DNA of 64,000 nucleotides from Euleptes europaea (Eukaryota; Chordata; Lepidosauria; Squamata; Sphaerodactylidae), in the NCBI RefSeq assembly GCF_029931775.1, contig NC_079328.1, positions 10,468,501 to 10,532,500 on the forward strand, given 5' to 3'. The first letter of the stretch is position 1. Every line of letters starts with the position of its first letter. Positions 42,791-54,235 of the stretch are shown here, piece after piece. A program made the position numbers and the translations under genes. The notes beneath the pieces are model-generated. The model had not been told where the DNA came from. It saw only the letters and a list, made by a program, of their open reading frames with translations, and did no database searches.

Positions 42791-44020
42791 CAGATGCTGT
42801 TTTAGTCAGTGGATGGGTGTCGGAAGCATAAGCAATTTAGGCTTTCTCCTAACAATGTTTATTCAGGATGTATATGAACATGAAACAGAAATGGCTGCAC
42901 TCTGTAAGGGTGGTCCCTTCACTGTTTTCAGATGTACTTTTTCCGTCTGAGGACTAAGCAAGAGTGAAATTGGTTCAGTAGGTTTGCAGTGGTGGAGGCT
43001 TACATACAGCTGATTGGCTGACACTATAGTCCCTCCTCTCTCTGAAGCAGTTTTACAATGGTTTAACTGTGTACAGAACAAAGCAAAGCAAACCAAAACA
43101 AGGTGAGGAATTAACAGATAAAGAAAGAGCAATTAAGGGCTTTTGTCAATTCTGCCCCCGTTACTTGTAGGTTATCCGGCCAAACAAAGCACTGATTTTA
43201 ATTGACTTTTAAATTTGTATCAGGACAGCTTCCATTGTTTTTTAAAGTAGGAACAATTCTGATTAAAAAAATAAATCTCTGGGGCAGCTGGCGCTCCCTT
43301 CCCAAATACTCCTGTCCCAACATCACTCGCTCAGAGATGGGAAGGCTGGCAACAGCCCTCTCCTGACAGCCTTCTGGTACAGTCCTCTCCAATCAACCCT
43401 CCTGGGCTGTCTTGAAAGACACCACTGCAATTACTATGAGTTCTAATGCTTTACTTACTAAAAAAAAAAAAAAAAACCCATTGCCAGCCCGTGGTTGGCA
43501 TCGAGATGACGGATGGGCCAATTTAACACTGTCTTCAGGCTGAAACGTTTCCCGTGGCAGCCTGAGAGCTATCATAAATAAAAGGCAAGGCAGGCGCAGC
43601 ACGCCGACAGAATTTTAAGCTGAAGACTGTCCATCACGAGCCACACACGGGGCAAGTCTGCGTGTTCAGCAGCAGACAGCATGAAAGATAACGGCGCTCG
43701 CTCCCTGGCGAAGGTCTGAGATCCCTCCTCTTGATCATCCTCAAATGTCTTCATGATCTGCCGTGCCATTAAGAGGATTCTCATTAATTTGCACAGGAGG
43801 TCTCCTCGACTCAGCGGGCTTTTCCTGCAATAAAGGCATTTGTCACAGGAGTACCAGCATGGACCAGGACGCCTGACAGTGTTTCAGAGTAATCAGTGGC
43901 GTTGACAAGACTGTACGTGCTCTGATGCTTTCATGGATGAAGGGCGTGTTTTTGAAGAGGGTTGTAACGCTATGCATCACAATAGAAGGAAGCCCCTTTT
44001 AGACTGCTCTGTGATGTGAA

Positions 44021-44266
44021 TAGAGAGCCAGCATGGTGGAGTGGTTAAAAGTGGCAGACTCTAATCTGGAGAACCGGGTTCAATTCCCCACTCCTCCACA
44101 TGAAGCCTGCTGGGTGACCTTGGGCCAGTCACGGTTCTCTGCAAACTCTCTCAGCCCACGCAGAGGCAGGCAATGGCAAGCCACCTCTGAATGCCTCTTG
44201 CCTTGAAAACCCTACAGGGTCGCCAGAGGTCAGCTGTGACTTGACGGCACTTTCCACCACCACCAT
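44021..44266 (+). mobile_element. SINE type A, full length with BovB-like tail
   Basis: GAGAGCCAGCATGGTGGAG head, GGTTCAATTCCCCACTCC B box, GGCAGGCAATGGCAAGCC and tail CAGCTGTGACTTGACGGCAC with a CCA-rich end. Confidence 0.93.
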
Positions 44267-44353
44267 AATGTGAATATAAAATCTACAGTAGAACAAAGGT
44301 ACATTTGAATGTTTTCTTGTCCTTTACTTTTTCTGCAGGGCCTAAAGTAAGCT

Positions 44354-44708
44354 CAAGACAGCAGCTGCAGGGAATGACTTTTTTAAAAATAAAGGAGTGC
44401 CCAAACAGGCTTGGAACGCTGTCGTGAGGGGAAGAAGGGCTCCTCTCCCACCCCCCGGCTGTTTTCCCATGAAGAAACAGCACTGGAGAAGTTATTTCCC
44501 TGTTTTTGCTGCTCCACGTGGAGGATTCTGCATACGTGGAACAGGAAAAGCCCGGAAATAAACTCCTTCTGCCCAGTGCTGTTTCTTCATGGGAAAACAG
44601 TGGGAGGGGGGAGAGAGGCAGAAATCCTTCCTCTACCCACAGCAGTGCTTCAAGCCTGTTTGGGCTTGCCTTTATTTTTTAAAAGCTGCTCCCCGCAGCT
44701 GCTGTTTG
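44354..44708. mobile_element. Long fold-back element
   Basis: Arms about 44354-44490 and 44572-44708: GCCCAAACAGGCTTGGAAC faces TTCAAGCCTGTTTGGGC, and CTGTTTTCCCATGAAGAAAC faces GTTTCTTCATGGGAAAACAG. The spacer also pairs in part (CCACG..CGTGG). Terminal inverted ends and TSD are not clear. Lies in the SYNDIG1 intron. Confidence 0.7.
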
Positions 44709-45242
44709 GCTATGGGGAACCAGAACTGGGTCCAGAAACCAAAACCGAACTCTTTAAAAACACAAATGGCCATTTATGCTTGGTAATTAACAGCACGTTC
44801 CAGGCTGAAGTGCCCCCCATATTTTTTTGAGTTCTTCATGCTGAACCGTCATTCCAGAAGTCACTGCAAAGCTGGCACATACCGCGACCTTTTTTATTTG
44901 CTCCGTCCCTGCCTTGAAACATCCACTCAAGGAAGCATGAAGAATCACAGCCGCAGGTTAGCGATGCAAACTAAGGAACGAAGGAGCAGGCAAGTGGGAG
45001 GTGGAATTTGTTTGACTTTCTCCTCTAGCATTGGGACCATGAATAGGCATTTTAAAGGCCGGATATAAAAAAGGAGCTTTGAGCAAGCATCTAAATCGAC
45101 CCTGCATAAATGGCCAAATGTGTAGTTTAGCCCTGAACAGGAACTTCTACTCCTTCAACTGGAGTTGTGAGGATAAGGCACCTGACCCAGGTAAGCAAGT
45201 TGAGGGGGATTCCATCACTCAAAGCCTGTCTGGTGCAAATGC

Positions 45243-45244
<2 letters not shown>

Positions 45245-45274
<30 letters not shown>
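45245..45274. repeat. (AC)15 microsatellite
   Basis: Fifteen uninterrupted AC dinucleotides in the SYNDIG1 last intron region, upstream of the middle exon's 3' side. Confidence 0.98.
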
Positions 45275-45277
<3 letters not shown>

Positions 45278-45709
45278 ACATGTACTCACCATGAACTGGC
45301 TCAACAGCCCTTACTGTCTCCCACATGGGGGGCACAGGGTAAGTATGCTCAGTACCAAATGCCCCCCTGTCCACCCCCTGGAGTTATGCTGGCAGACCAT
45401 ATAATCCTGCATATAAATTAAGGAAACAACCTCATTTTGGGGTGAACATTAACCACGCTGACGGTTGTTCCTGATGGCCAAACGCTCTTGACTCCTTTCA
45501 CTTTGCAGGGTAAGAACCTGATGGAGCAGCCCCGACAGAAACGGCATCTCCAAGTACCAATGAAAATCCCAATAATGGGAATGCATTCCTGCACCAGGAA
45601 GCTGCTCCAGCCTAGTCAGACCTCGGGTGACTTCACCCTTCCCCTTAATGGGATGCTGTATAACTGGAACATCTTGATAAATGCAGTCTCAATCCCCCCG
45701 CCCCAGTAC

Positions 45710-45847
45710 CTCATGTGACAAATAGAAGGCAGCGATTCCCAATGGCCAGAAGCAACAGAGCATGGAGAAGACACTGAGGCCAAGATGGTCCCTGGGCGGC
45801 ATCATGAGGAAGTGGTCTTCGCTGTCTGTGTCGCTGGAGTAATCGCT
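45710..45847 (-). CDS. SYNDIG1: SYNDIG1 middle coding exon (residues 158-203)
   Basis: A 138-bp phase-0 exon encoding 46 residues, flanked by a TTCCAG acceptor and a GAG|GTACTGG donor. It carries the second acidic stretch ([13 protein letters not shown]) and then [21 protein letters not shown], the start of the dispanin/CD225-type membrane domain. The first hydrophobic segment (about [20 protein letters not shown]) lies here. The paired cysteines at residues 188-189 correspond to the juxtamembrane/intramembrane cysteines reported as palmitoylated in mammalian SYNDIG1 (family knowledge, not visible here). The intron to the upstream exon is 10,577 bp and the one to the downstream exon 4,796 bp. 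Confidence 0.97.
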
Positions 45848-45910
45848 CTGGAACAGCAAGAGGAAGGGTGCACAAAAGGAGGTGCAAATTAGCAAAACAC
45901 TGACGACTCC

Positions 45911-46019
45911 TGACAGCCAGCGTGGTGGGGTGGTTCAGAGCGGTGGATCTGGAGATCCCAGTTGGTTTCCCCACTCCTACACAAGAGGTCTGCTGGGCGA
46001 CCATGGGCCAGTCACAGAA
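45911..46019 (+). mobile_element. SINE type A, 3'-truncated
   Basis: GACAGCCAGCGTGGTGGGG head, diverged B box, TCTGCTGGGCGACCATGG. It starts 64 bp from SYNDIG1 exon 45710-45847, close to its acceptor. Confidence 0.85.
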
Positions 46020-46824
46020 CATACATTTTGGACCTATCCAATCTTTCTGGCAACAAACCTTGAATATAATTTATGAGCTTACAGGGTACAGTTGGCCGCA
46101 AAAACTCTAAGCTACGTGGCTCTGTTATCTAAAATAATGTGTCTTGGCCCCTGATAGGGAAGTAAGAATTAGTTTATAAACCGCGGGATCTTATGCAGTT
46201 CCGCAGGGCCTGTAAGACTGAGATGTTCCCCCAGGCCTACGGTTGAGGACAGCAATGGTATCCATCATAGCTGGCCTCCCTTCCCCTTCTTTCATAATTT
46301 TCCATCTTATACTGTTCAACTGGGGACTCTTTCCCCTGGGTTCGCTGTGGATTCCTGTGACGATTTTAGCACCAACCGATTTTCATAATTTATTGTAGTT
46401 GACCTAGCTGTGAATTTATATGCATTATGTTTTAAATATGTGTGTACAATATTTTATGATCGTTGGCTGCTCTGTTCCTGGCTTCAAACAAACAAACAAA
46501 CAAATATAGAGAGAGTTTAAAAATGAATAAGGCTTGGCTTCCTGTCTTGAAAACCTCCAGACTAACAAAGACTACAGTCCACAATAGCCATGCAGATTAA
46601 CTTTAGATTTCACACGTTAACAGATCACTTCAGGATACAATGGTTCCATATTAACATACCACACCCTCATTAGCACATTATCTTGATACTTACAGGACAA
46701 TGGTTAGCACATTACCTTGTTACTTTTTGCAGACAATGATTCAGCTCAAACCCAACCCCTTTCTGATTATATATTACTCTTCCTACACACTTGACACTGA
46801 GAGACACTGTCCTTCAGTGTTACT

Positions 46825-46950
46825 ACTCTGAAGATGCCTGCCACAGCTGCTGGTGAAACGTCAGGAAAGAAAATACCAAGACCACGGTCACACAGCCCAG
46901 ATAACCTACCAGAACCAATGAACTCTGACCGTGAAAGCCTTCAACAATAA
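46825..46950 (+). mobile_element. Retroelement 3' relic with hammerhead-like core
   Basis: CTCTGAAGATGCCTGCC..GCTGGTGAAACGTCAGG followed by GACCACGGTCACACAGCCC and a terminal AATAAATA. CUGANGA...GAAAC-GUC is the order of a hammerhead core. The stretch resembles a repeat common in reptile genomes (from memory). Parent family not certain; possibly Penelope-like. Confidence 0.45.
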
Positions 46951-47213
46951 ATATATCACTTCCTGATGGTAATCAGAAGAAGCACCTTAGGGACGTGCAC
47001 TCGGATATATCCTATCTGAAAATACATCCGAAAAATACCAATAAGGTATTTTTCAGGTATATTCAGGATCCACATACACATTAGAGCATCCAGATCAATA
47101 CCAGGAATCTGAACCCAGATATATCTGTATATATTTTGGTATATTCAATGCTGGCAGTTTTAAAGCTTCAACCTTTTTTTTTTTCATTTGCAGGTTTCCT
47201 GGGCAACAGGAAT

Positions 47214-47535
47214 CATTGAAACATAGAGTTGGAAGGGGCCTTCAGGGTCATCTAGTCCAACCCCAATGCAGGAAGTTCTAGTCCAACCCACAATGCAGGA
47301 AATTCACAATTACCTCCCCCCACACCCTCAGTGACTCCTACTCCACACCTAGAAAATTACAACAAAAACCCTCCAGGATCCCTGGCTAGTCTGGCCTGGA
47401 GGAAAATTGCTTCCTGAGCCCAAAGTGATGATTGGCACTACCCTGGGCATGTAAGAAAGGGCCACGAGAGCCAAAAACGGATACAACCCTTCCTGCCCTC
47501 CCTCTCACGATCTGCCGAAGTTCACCCACTAGTGT
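47214..47535 (-). mobile_element. CR1 LINE 3' end
   Basis: ATAGAGTTGGAAGGGGCCTT and GGGTCATCTAGTCCAACCCC at the 3' terminus, then AGGAAAATTGCTTCCTGAGC and CTTCCTGCCCTCCCTCTCAC. Confidence 0.9.
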
Positions 47536-47834
47536 GGAGGACACAGACAGGATGGGGAAACCCAGCAAACTTCTGAATACCAGTGTAAAGAAGCAAACTG
47601 GGCCTTGGCCACTAAGCCCAGTTTGTTGCCCTCTACGACTAATGGTCGGCCGCAGGAGCAGGGGAGGGAAGCAGCTATCACGGGCAAAGGGGATTGTACG
47701 TTGGGGGGGGGGGCTCTTGCTGGGTGCCCAATCGTGGTGATTCTCTTGCAGGCCAGTCTTGTTTCAAGTTCTTTCTGACCATGGGCAAAGAGGATAAAGG
47801 CAAGCCCTGGCTGCAGCTTGACTCCATTACAGTG

Positions 47835-48016
47835 TGGCCATTTATTCATGGAAGGTTTTGCATTGGATTTGTCACTCTATAGATGCACATTTTCCCCATC
47901 TGAATTCTCAAAACTCTGCATGGCGGCTTATTGCTGAGTTTTGAGAATATGGATGGGGGAAAGTGCATCTAAAGAGTGGCAAATCCAGTGCAAAACCTTC
48001 CATGAATAAATGGCCA
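47835..48016. mobile_element. Palindromic MITE (family P4), 182 bp
   Basis: TGGCCATTTATTCATGGAAG (47835-47854) faces CTTCCATGAATAAATGGCCA (47997-48016); the arms continue GGTTTTGCATTGGATTTG / CAAATCCAGTGCAAAACC and CTCAAAACTC / GAGTTTTGAG. Confidence 0.92.
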
Positions 48017-48114
48017 GATTTCAGGAATGTTCTGCTGCTGCTTTGGAGGATTCCAGAATTTCTCTACCTGCCTGAAGACGACTGTCTCACCTGGCTCGAA
48101 TATTGGTTTTAAAA

Positions 48115-48745
48115 TATTTCACATTTACCTGTTTGGTTTTTTTGGGGGGGGTGGCGGCAGGGACGGACTAGCTAGCCTTTAGTTTCTTTCTGTTCTCTTT
48201 TTAAACCTGGCTTTGTTTGTTTTTGGTTTTTGCTGTTTTGAGTTGCCTTATTCTATTTGGTTTGGGGGGGGTAGTCTGTATGTGTGCGGGGGGGACATCT
48301 TTGCATGCTTTCTGGTTCTTTTAAAATCTAGTTTTATTTGGCTTTCCTTTCTGCTCTTTTTACTTTAACATTCTTGTGCTGCTTTTCTGTTCTTTTTTTT
48401 TGGTCGGGTGTATATTTTTTGGGGGCACCTTTGCTTCTTTCTGGGTTTTTTTAATAGCTAGCTTGCTTTGGTTTCTACTTTTTTATTTTTTAAAAAGGCT
48501 TGTGCGCTGTTCTGTTACTGTTGGGGTCTTAGTTTTTTCACTTTAATTTTTAAAGGGTTAGTTTTTTGGGGGGGAGGTACAGGATCAGCTGTTTTAAAAA
48601 CTTTGTCCTTTCTGGTTCCAATGTTCTGGTTTTCCTTACAGTGTTGTGTTTCTTGGGGGAGTGATTTAGCGGAGTATTGGGGTTTTCCATTGGTTTTGAA
48701 CAATTTAATGGTTCTAAGGGAAATTTCTTGTTAAGTTTTAGTAAC
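48115..48745. repeat. T/G-rich, strand-skewed degenerate repeat
   Basis: About 630 bp of plus-strand sequence very poor in A and C with runs of G7-8 and T8-9. Degenerate periodic blocks recur (GACGGACTAGCTAGCC / TTAAAATCTAGTTTTATTTGG / TTAATAGCTAGCTTGCTTTGG, each after CTTTCTG-type words) at roughly 110-150 bp. Lies in the SYNDIG1 intron, so the pre-mRNA is A/C-rich here. Confidence 0.65.
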
Positions 48746-49092
48746 ACTTAGCTGTAGGCGAGGGTTTAATTTTAAAAGAACAACATAATTTTTGGCATAG
48801 GGTTCAGAGTTTCCCTCTTAATAGGTAATTAAGAAGAGGCCGTGCCATTTTTCCAAACACTTGAAGCCAGATTGAGGCTAGACAGGCTTACTGCTCTGTA
48901 AATGCAAGAGTACTTTCCCCATAGACTTCCCCTTGCCAGCTCGCAGCCCAGTCAGAAAGCTTGGGCAGAAAGTCACCAATTTACCCCTCTGATAGGGTGC
49001 CCACACCAGTAGTGCCATGGAATGATAAAGTCAGAGATGAGATCGATGGTCGTGGAAAATGCCATTAATTCACAGCCAGTTACCCCTTAGGG

Positions 49093-49277
49093 CAGGGGTG
49101 TCGAACTCAATTGTTACGAGGGTTGGATATTGCATAAATGTCACTTGGTGGGGCCGGGCCATGCCTCGCCAAACCAGATCGAGGGGGTGGTGGTGGCTGC
49201 CTCGGCTGGCTCACAGGCTGGATAAGAGCACCCAAGGGGCCGGATCTGGCCTGTGGACCCTATGTTTGACACGCCTG
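49093..49277. mobile_element. Non-autonomous hAT, 185 bp, perfect TSD
   Basis: CAGGGGTGTCGAACTC to TGTTTGACACGCCTG, flanked by ccttaggg at 49085-49092 and 49278-49285. Same family as 36261-36629 without the nested MITE. Confidence 0.95.
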
Positions 49278-50118
49278 CCTTAGGGTTTTCAAGACAAGAG
49301 ACATTAAGAGGTGGTTTGCCCTTGCCTACCTTGGCATAGCAACCCTGTACTTCCTCCCTGGTCTCCCAGCCAAGACAAGATCGGGCTAGCCTGGGTCATC
49401 CTGGTCCAGGCAGAGATGGGATTAGATTTCATATATTTTTAATGTGCGATAACAACAAAATATTCACTTATCTGTTTTTTGTAAAAATAAAATTAGAAAA
49501 ATGATTCCTCAACCCATTGACCCTCCCAATGCCATATTCTAGTTTTGATCTACAATTTCTATAAATCAGTATTGTTAATTATTCAATATTTTATTGAAGA
49601 TTAGTTGATTAATCAGCAATAAAAAGCCCAAAGGCTTGCTAATGTATTTATGATTGTTTGAAATGGCAGACATTACTCAGACATGACAGTTTTGGAATGA
49701 ACATAAATAGTTTCGTGCCTGAAAATGTGCAGCGGAGGGAGGCTCACGCATTGGTTACAGCGTTTGTGTCGGCATATGCATGAGGATTCTGGTTTCTTGA
49801 CAGTTTGGAAATGCTTTGAGTTTCTGGCTTCCCCTTCCCTTTGATACACATCCTGACCAAAATGGGTTTGACCATAAACAATAAATGTTTATGGGTTCAA
49901 TCCCGTGGATCGGTTCTGCTGAAGGAAGCACTTCCCTCTGGCAGATGCCTTGTGTCAAGGGAAGTCTCCTTCCACTGGCGGAAGGCACCTCCGCTAATGG
50001 AACGGACCCACAGGATCCAACCCTATACCTGGACAGCAAGCACACTGTGGATACTGTATACACTGGCCTTCAGCTAGGTCCTGCAACTGAGTGGCATCCT
50101 GATTAAGATGGACAGCAA

Positions 50119-50180
50119 GTATCATAAGGTTAAAAAAATGTATCATAAGGTTAAAAAAAAGTATCATAAGGTTAAAAAAA
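50119..50180. repeat. Three tandem ~21-bp units
   Basis: GTATCATAAGGTTAAAAAA repeated three times (21, 21 and 20 bp). Confidence 0.95.
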
Positions 50181-50511
50181 GTGGAAAGATGGAGGAAGGA
50201 GAGAAAAAGGATGCTTGCATTACAAACTGATAGTAGTTCCATGCCAGTTTGACATAGCTTCCCCCCCAACCACATCCTAAACCCAAGCACTGTAAAAGAG
50301 GCTAAGAATACTTTCTATGTAACACCCCCCTAAGCAACAGGCTGGATCTAACCAGCTTTTCCTACTAGTGAAAAAAGGAGAGGCCCCCGGTGACCACCAA
50401 AGAAAAGCTGTGGATCACGGGTCCTGGATGAATAAATGCCATGTAGGGTGGGGGCTCTAGTAATGAGGGGGAAATGGGTGAGACTGAGTGAAAATGCTGG
50501 CTGGTTGCCAT

Positions 50512-50612
50512 GCAGAGGCAGGCAAAGGCCTCTGAACATCCCTTGCCCTGAAAACCCTAAGAGGTTGCCCTACACCAGTGGTGACTTGACGGCACTTTCT
50601 ACTACCACCACT
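50512..50612 (+). mobile_element. SINE type A tail
   Basis: AGAGGCAGGCAAAGGCC, CCTTGCCCTGAAAACCCTAAG, GTGACTTGACGGCACTTTC and a CCA run; the head is missing. Confidence 0.8.
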
Positions 50613-51466
50613 TCTCTCCAACTGCCGGTGGGCTGGATCGGGTCTCTTCAGACTGCCTGTTGGGGCTCAAATGAGAGAACGTTTTGAGGGACATTAGGAA
50701 TAAATATACCAAGGAGCTTTCGACACTGGCATGAAGAGAAAGGGACAGAGGAAAAAATCCAAATCAGGGGAATGCTAATCTGCGTTTTGGAAAGGCGCAG
50801 TTATTTAGACAGACTGCTGAGAGTGACAGTGGGAAATGCGCAATGCACACCTAGTACATTTCCAACTAAAAGTCACTGAGAGCCATATATCAGCTGCCAA
50901 GCGACCCAGGATTATTGCCCACAAAGCTCACGAGTGCCATTAACGTCAGTGCTGCCAAAATAAGTAATTAGAAGGCTGGCCGGAGGAAGGAACAGACTCA
51001 GGACGGCTTCTGATATTTTCCGTTTTTTTCTTCCACATTTGAAATTCAGCCATTAGGGATTGAAGGGTTTAAAAAAAAAAATTCACTGAAGCTTTTATCA
51101 GGCTGATTGACTGGCAAAGGGAACGAGAACAGCCAGATCATTTCCATTAACTGACTGCCTTAATTAAATTAAGCCAGCAGATTAATTGACTGTGTGTCCA
51201 AGTTTTATACAACCTGCTACTGATACTCGGGCGAGGGGGGAACTGAGTTCACGGCACTTTCTGATCGTTGTCCTGCCCAAACCTGTGTGACAGAGGGACC
51301 CCGAGATTTAAGTGGGCTTTTTGGCACTTGGTGCTGTATCAGAATTATATCTTTTCACATTCCTCTGTTATAAACATACAAGCTAGGCTGGAGGTGCGTG
51401 CATGGAACCAGCTCATGTCGCTTTTACACAATTACATAACTGAATTTTACATAATTATGTAGACAG

Positions 51467-51900
51467 GAAGCATGGCATAGTGGTTAGACGCAGGATCCGG
51501 AAGACCCAGGTTCAAATCCCCACAATGGCCATGGGCAAGTCACACACTGACAAGGGTTGCCAGCTCTGGGTTGGGAAATACCTGGAGATTTTGAGGGCGG
51601 AGCTTGGGGAGGGCAAAGCTTGGGGGAGGGGAGGCACCTCAGCAAGGTATAATGCAATCCAGTCCACCCTCCAAAGCAGCCATTTTCTCCAGGGGAACTG
51701 ATCTTGGTTGTCCAGAGATCCACTGCAATAGTGGGAGATCTCCAGGTGCCACCTGGAGGTTGGCAACCCTAACACTCTCAGCCTAACTTATCTCACATGG
51801 TTGTAGAGAGGGTAAAACAGAAGAGGGAAGACTTATATTGTAAGCTGCTTTGGGCTCTCATTGGGAAGAAAATTGGGATATAAATCTCTAAATTCATAAT
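51467..51900 (+). mobile_element. SINE type C interrupted by MITE-1
   Basis: Head 51467-51551 (GCATGGCATAGTGGTTAGAC, GACCCAGGTTCAAATCCCC) and tail 51772-51900 (CTCTCAGCCTAACTTATC, GTAAGCTGCTTTGGGCTC) flank the MITE at 51552-51771. Confidence 0.88.
51552..51771 (+). mobile_element. MITE-1 copy, 6/8 TSD, the only one seen within the SYNDIG1 span
   Basis: AAGGGTTGCCAGCTCTGGG to GGTTGGCAACCCTA; flanks acactgac/acactctc. Interior AAGGTATAATGCAATCCAG. Confidence 0.92.
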
Positions 51901-52820
51901 ATATCTCATTCTGTCCTTCCTGGATTTCACGTCCTTTGCACCTCTTTGCTATTCATATTTTTCTTCCTTTATAACCTCATATATAAATGTCTGCCTAGTG
52001 AGGACCAGAACCTGCATCCAGCGGGGTGGGCATGAGTCCACAAAAGCTTCTGCTGGAATAAAATCTTGTCAGCCCTGAAGGTACCAAAAAAAAACCCAGT
52101 TTATTTTCACAAATTAAACACCTTTCCTTGGAGGAAGCTCCCTCAAAAGCCTTATTTATTGACCCAAATGAAAAGTCAATTTGGACAGGGCACTTTCCTG
52201 TTTCGGTGGCCTGGTGAGTCTTCAATTAGGGCATCGTTCTCAATTTCTCCTGAGTATCGAATTTTAATTAAAAAGTTAGTGCGGTTTTGGGTGCGCACTG
52301 GGGGAAACATTTTCCAGGGCTCCCGGTTGACTTTTGTCGTTTTCACGGAAAGCATAATAAAGCAGAATCCCACCACTGCATCTAAAGAGCATAAGGGTCA
52401 GCTACCAGTCTCGCTTGGTGTCACTTTATTGAAATTCTGCAATCTGATCCATTGTTGGCACGGAGCTCTTGGCTGGCTGCAGCATGGGTCGCTGGCACCG
52501 TGCGTCACAGGGACAGGTCCCTGAAGCAGTCGGAGGCAGCTAAATGTTTAACGAAATTGTCTGTCACAAACCTTCATTTGAGCAATGATATTGAAGCTGA
52601 CCGACCACCTAGGCGAGGATATTAATGCCTGTACAAAGGTTATTGCTGGATTTATATCAAAGCAAGCATCAACTCATGGGTCATGGAAGTCCATTTGCTA
52701 GGCTGCTGGCCCTTGGAGAGCAGCCGTTTTGGCTACTCCCTCTGCTAGTGGGCAGGGGTATAAAACAGGGACAGGGCGCCAAGCCTCTTTCAAAGCCAAA
52801 GAAACCTACAGGCCAAAAGG

Positions 52821-53386
52821 GAGGGACTGTGGCTCAGAGGTAGAGCCTCTGCTTGGCATGCAGAAGGTCCCAGATTCAATTCCTGGCATCTCCAGTGAAA
52901 GGGACTAGGCAAGTAGGTGATGTGAAAGACCTCTGCCTGAGACCCTGGAGAGCCGCTGCCGGTCTGAGTAGACAATAATGACTTGGATGGACCAAGGGTC
53001 TGGTTCAGTAGAAGGCAGCTACATGTTTTATGGGGAGGGGCCGTGGCTCAGTGGTAGAGCCTCTGCTTGGCATGCAGTAGGTCCCAGGTTCAATCCCCCG
53101 GCATCTCCAGTTAAAGAGACTAGGCAAGTAGGTGGTGTGAAAGTCCCCCGCCTGAGACCCTGGAGAGTCATGGAGAAGGGCCGTGGCTCAGTGTGTAGAG
53201 CCTCTGCTTGGCATGGAGAAGGTCCCAGGTTCAACCCCCGGCGTCTCCAGTTAAAAGGACTAGGCAAGTAGGTGATGTGAAAGACCTCTGCCTGAGACCC
53301 TGGAGAGCCGCTGCCGGTCTGAGTAGACAATACTGACTTGGATGGACCGAGGGTCTCACTCGATATAAGGCAGCTTCATGTTCTTC
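52821..53386 (+). repeat. Tandem array of three type B SINEs
   Basis: Copies at about 52821-53030 (full), 53031-53168 (3'-truncated at CTGGAGAG) and 53169-53386 (full). Each has the A box TGGCTCAG(A/T)GGTAGAGC (the third variant TGGCTCAGTGTGTAGAGC), B box GGTTCAA(T/C)CCCCGG or close, CAGTTAAA..GACTAGGCAAGTAG, and in the full ones GTCTGAGTAGACAATA..ACTTGGATGGACC. Confidence 0.93.
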
Positions 53387-53579
53387 TCAATCTCTGAACA
53401 GACCTCCACGCATACCCGGCCCAACTGAACCGAAGCAGAAGGCTCAGCATTTTTAGAACTTCTGCAATATAGTCTATGAGCTGGAGGTGGTAATGGAGAA
53501 GCTGCCTGCTGAAGAAACATCGGGGGAAGCTTTGCTGGTGATATTTTATCTACACAGAAGCCAAACAACTGTTTGACTT

Positions 53580-53710
53580 TGTTTATATCTTGCTTTTCTC
53601 CCCAGTTGAGACTCAAAGCGGCTTACAACATTGTTCTCCCCTTCTTCATTTTCTAACAACAACCCTGTGAGGTAGGTTAGGCTGATAGATTGTGACTGGC
53701 CCCATAGTGG
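53580..53710 (-). mobile_element. SINE type C fragment
   Basis: TTATATCTTGCTTTTCTCC, CCAGTTGAGACTCAAAGCGG, ACAACAACCCTGTGAGGTAG. Confidence 0.75.
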
Positions 53711-53734
53711 GGATTCAGAGCTGGGTATCCCCAA

Positions 53735-53985
53735 ATCCTAGAACGATACAGGGAAGAACTGTGCCTCATGGCCATTTCTTACATGCCGATTGCCACTTTG
53801 GGGTCAGGAAGGAATTTTTCTCCAGGTCAGATTGGCCAGGGATCCTGGACGTTTTTTGCCTTCCTCTGGGCATACAGCAGGGGTCACTGGGGGGGGGGGG
53901 AGGGTAGTTGTAAATTCCCTGTGTTGTGCAGGTGGTTGGACTAGATGACCCTTGAGATCCCTTCCAGATCTGTCTTTCTATACTC
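53735..53985 (+). mobile_element. CR1 LINE 3' end
   Basis: GGCCATTTCTTACATGCC, GGGGTCAGGAAGGAATTTTT, CAGGTCAGATTGGCCAGGGA, GTTGGACTAGATGACCCTTG, GATCCCTTCCAGATC. Confidence 0.9.
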
Positions 53986-54235
53986 TACCAACTACGTCAC
54001 ACATGTACAGGCCAGTTTCTAGCATCAGCCGGTTGTCTGGACTCTTGCAAGCAGAGCTGGATGGGATGGACTTTGTGGTCCAGCGAGGCAAATGTTGTAA
54101 AACCAGAGCACACACTCAGGGTCATTTATAAGGTAAAGTATGCTGCCAAGTCGCAACGAACCTGACTTATTTTCTGTGCCCTGACAAGATCTGGCTACTG
54201 TGGGCTATCAGGGCTTCTGCAAATGTCACTTAGAG

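Larger units (their letters stand above)
40914..45709 (-). other. SYNDIG1: SYNDIG1 last intron
   Basis: 4,796 bp with GT donor at 45709-45708 and AG acceptor at 40915-40914 (minus strand). Contains one SINE, a P1 half-element, the 44.4 kb fold-back and (AC)15; otherwise no recognised feature. Confidence 0.9.

Noticed and set aside
52821-53386. Possible tRNA gene cluster from A/B-box motifs
   Set aside because: The boxes belong to tRNA-derived SINE heads; no cloverleaf with an anticodon arm and acceptor stem is present.
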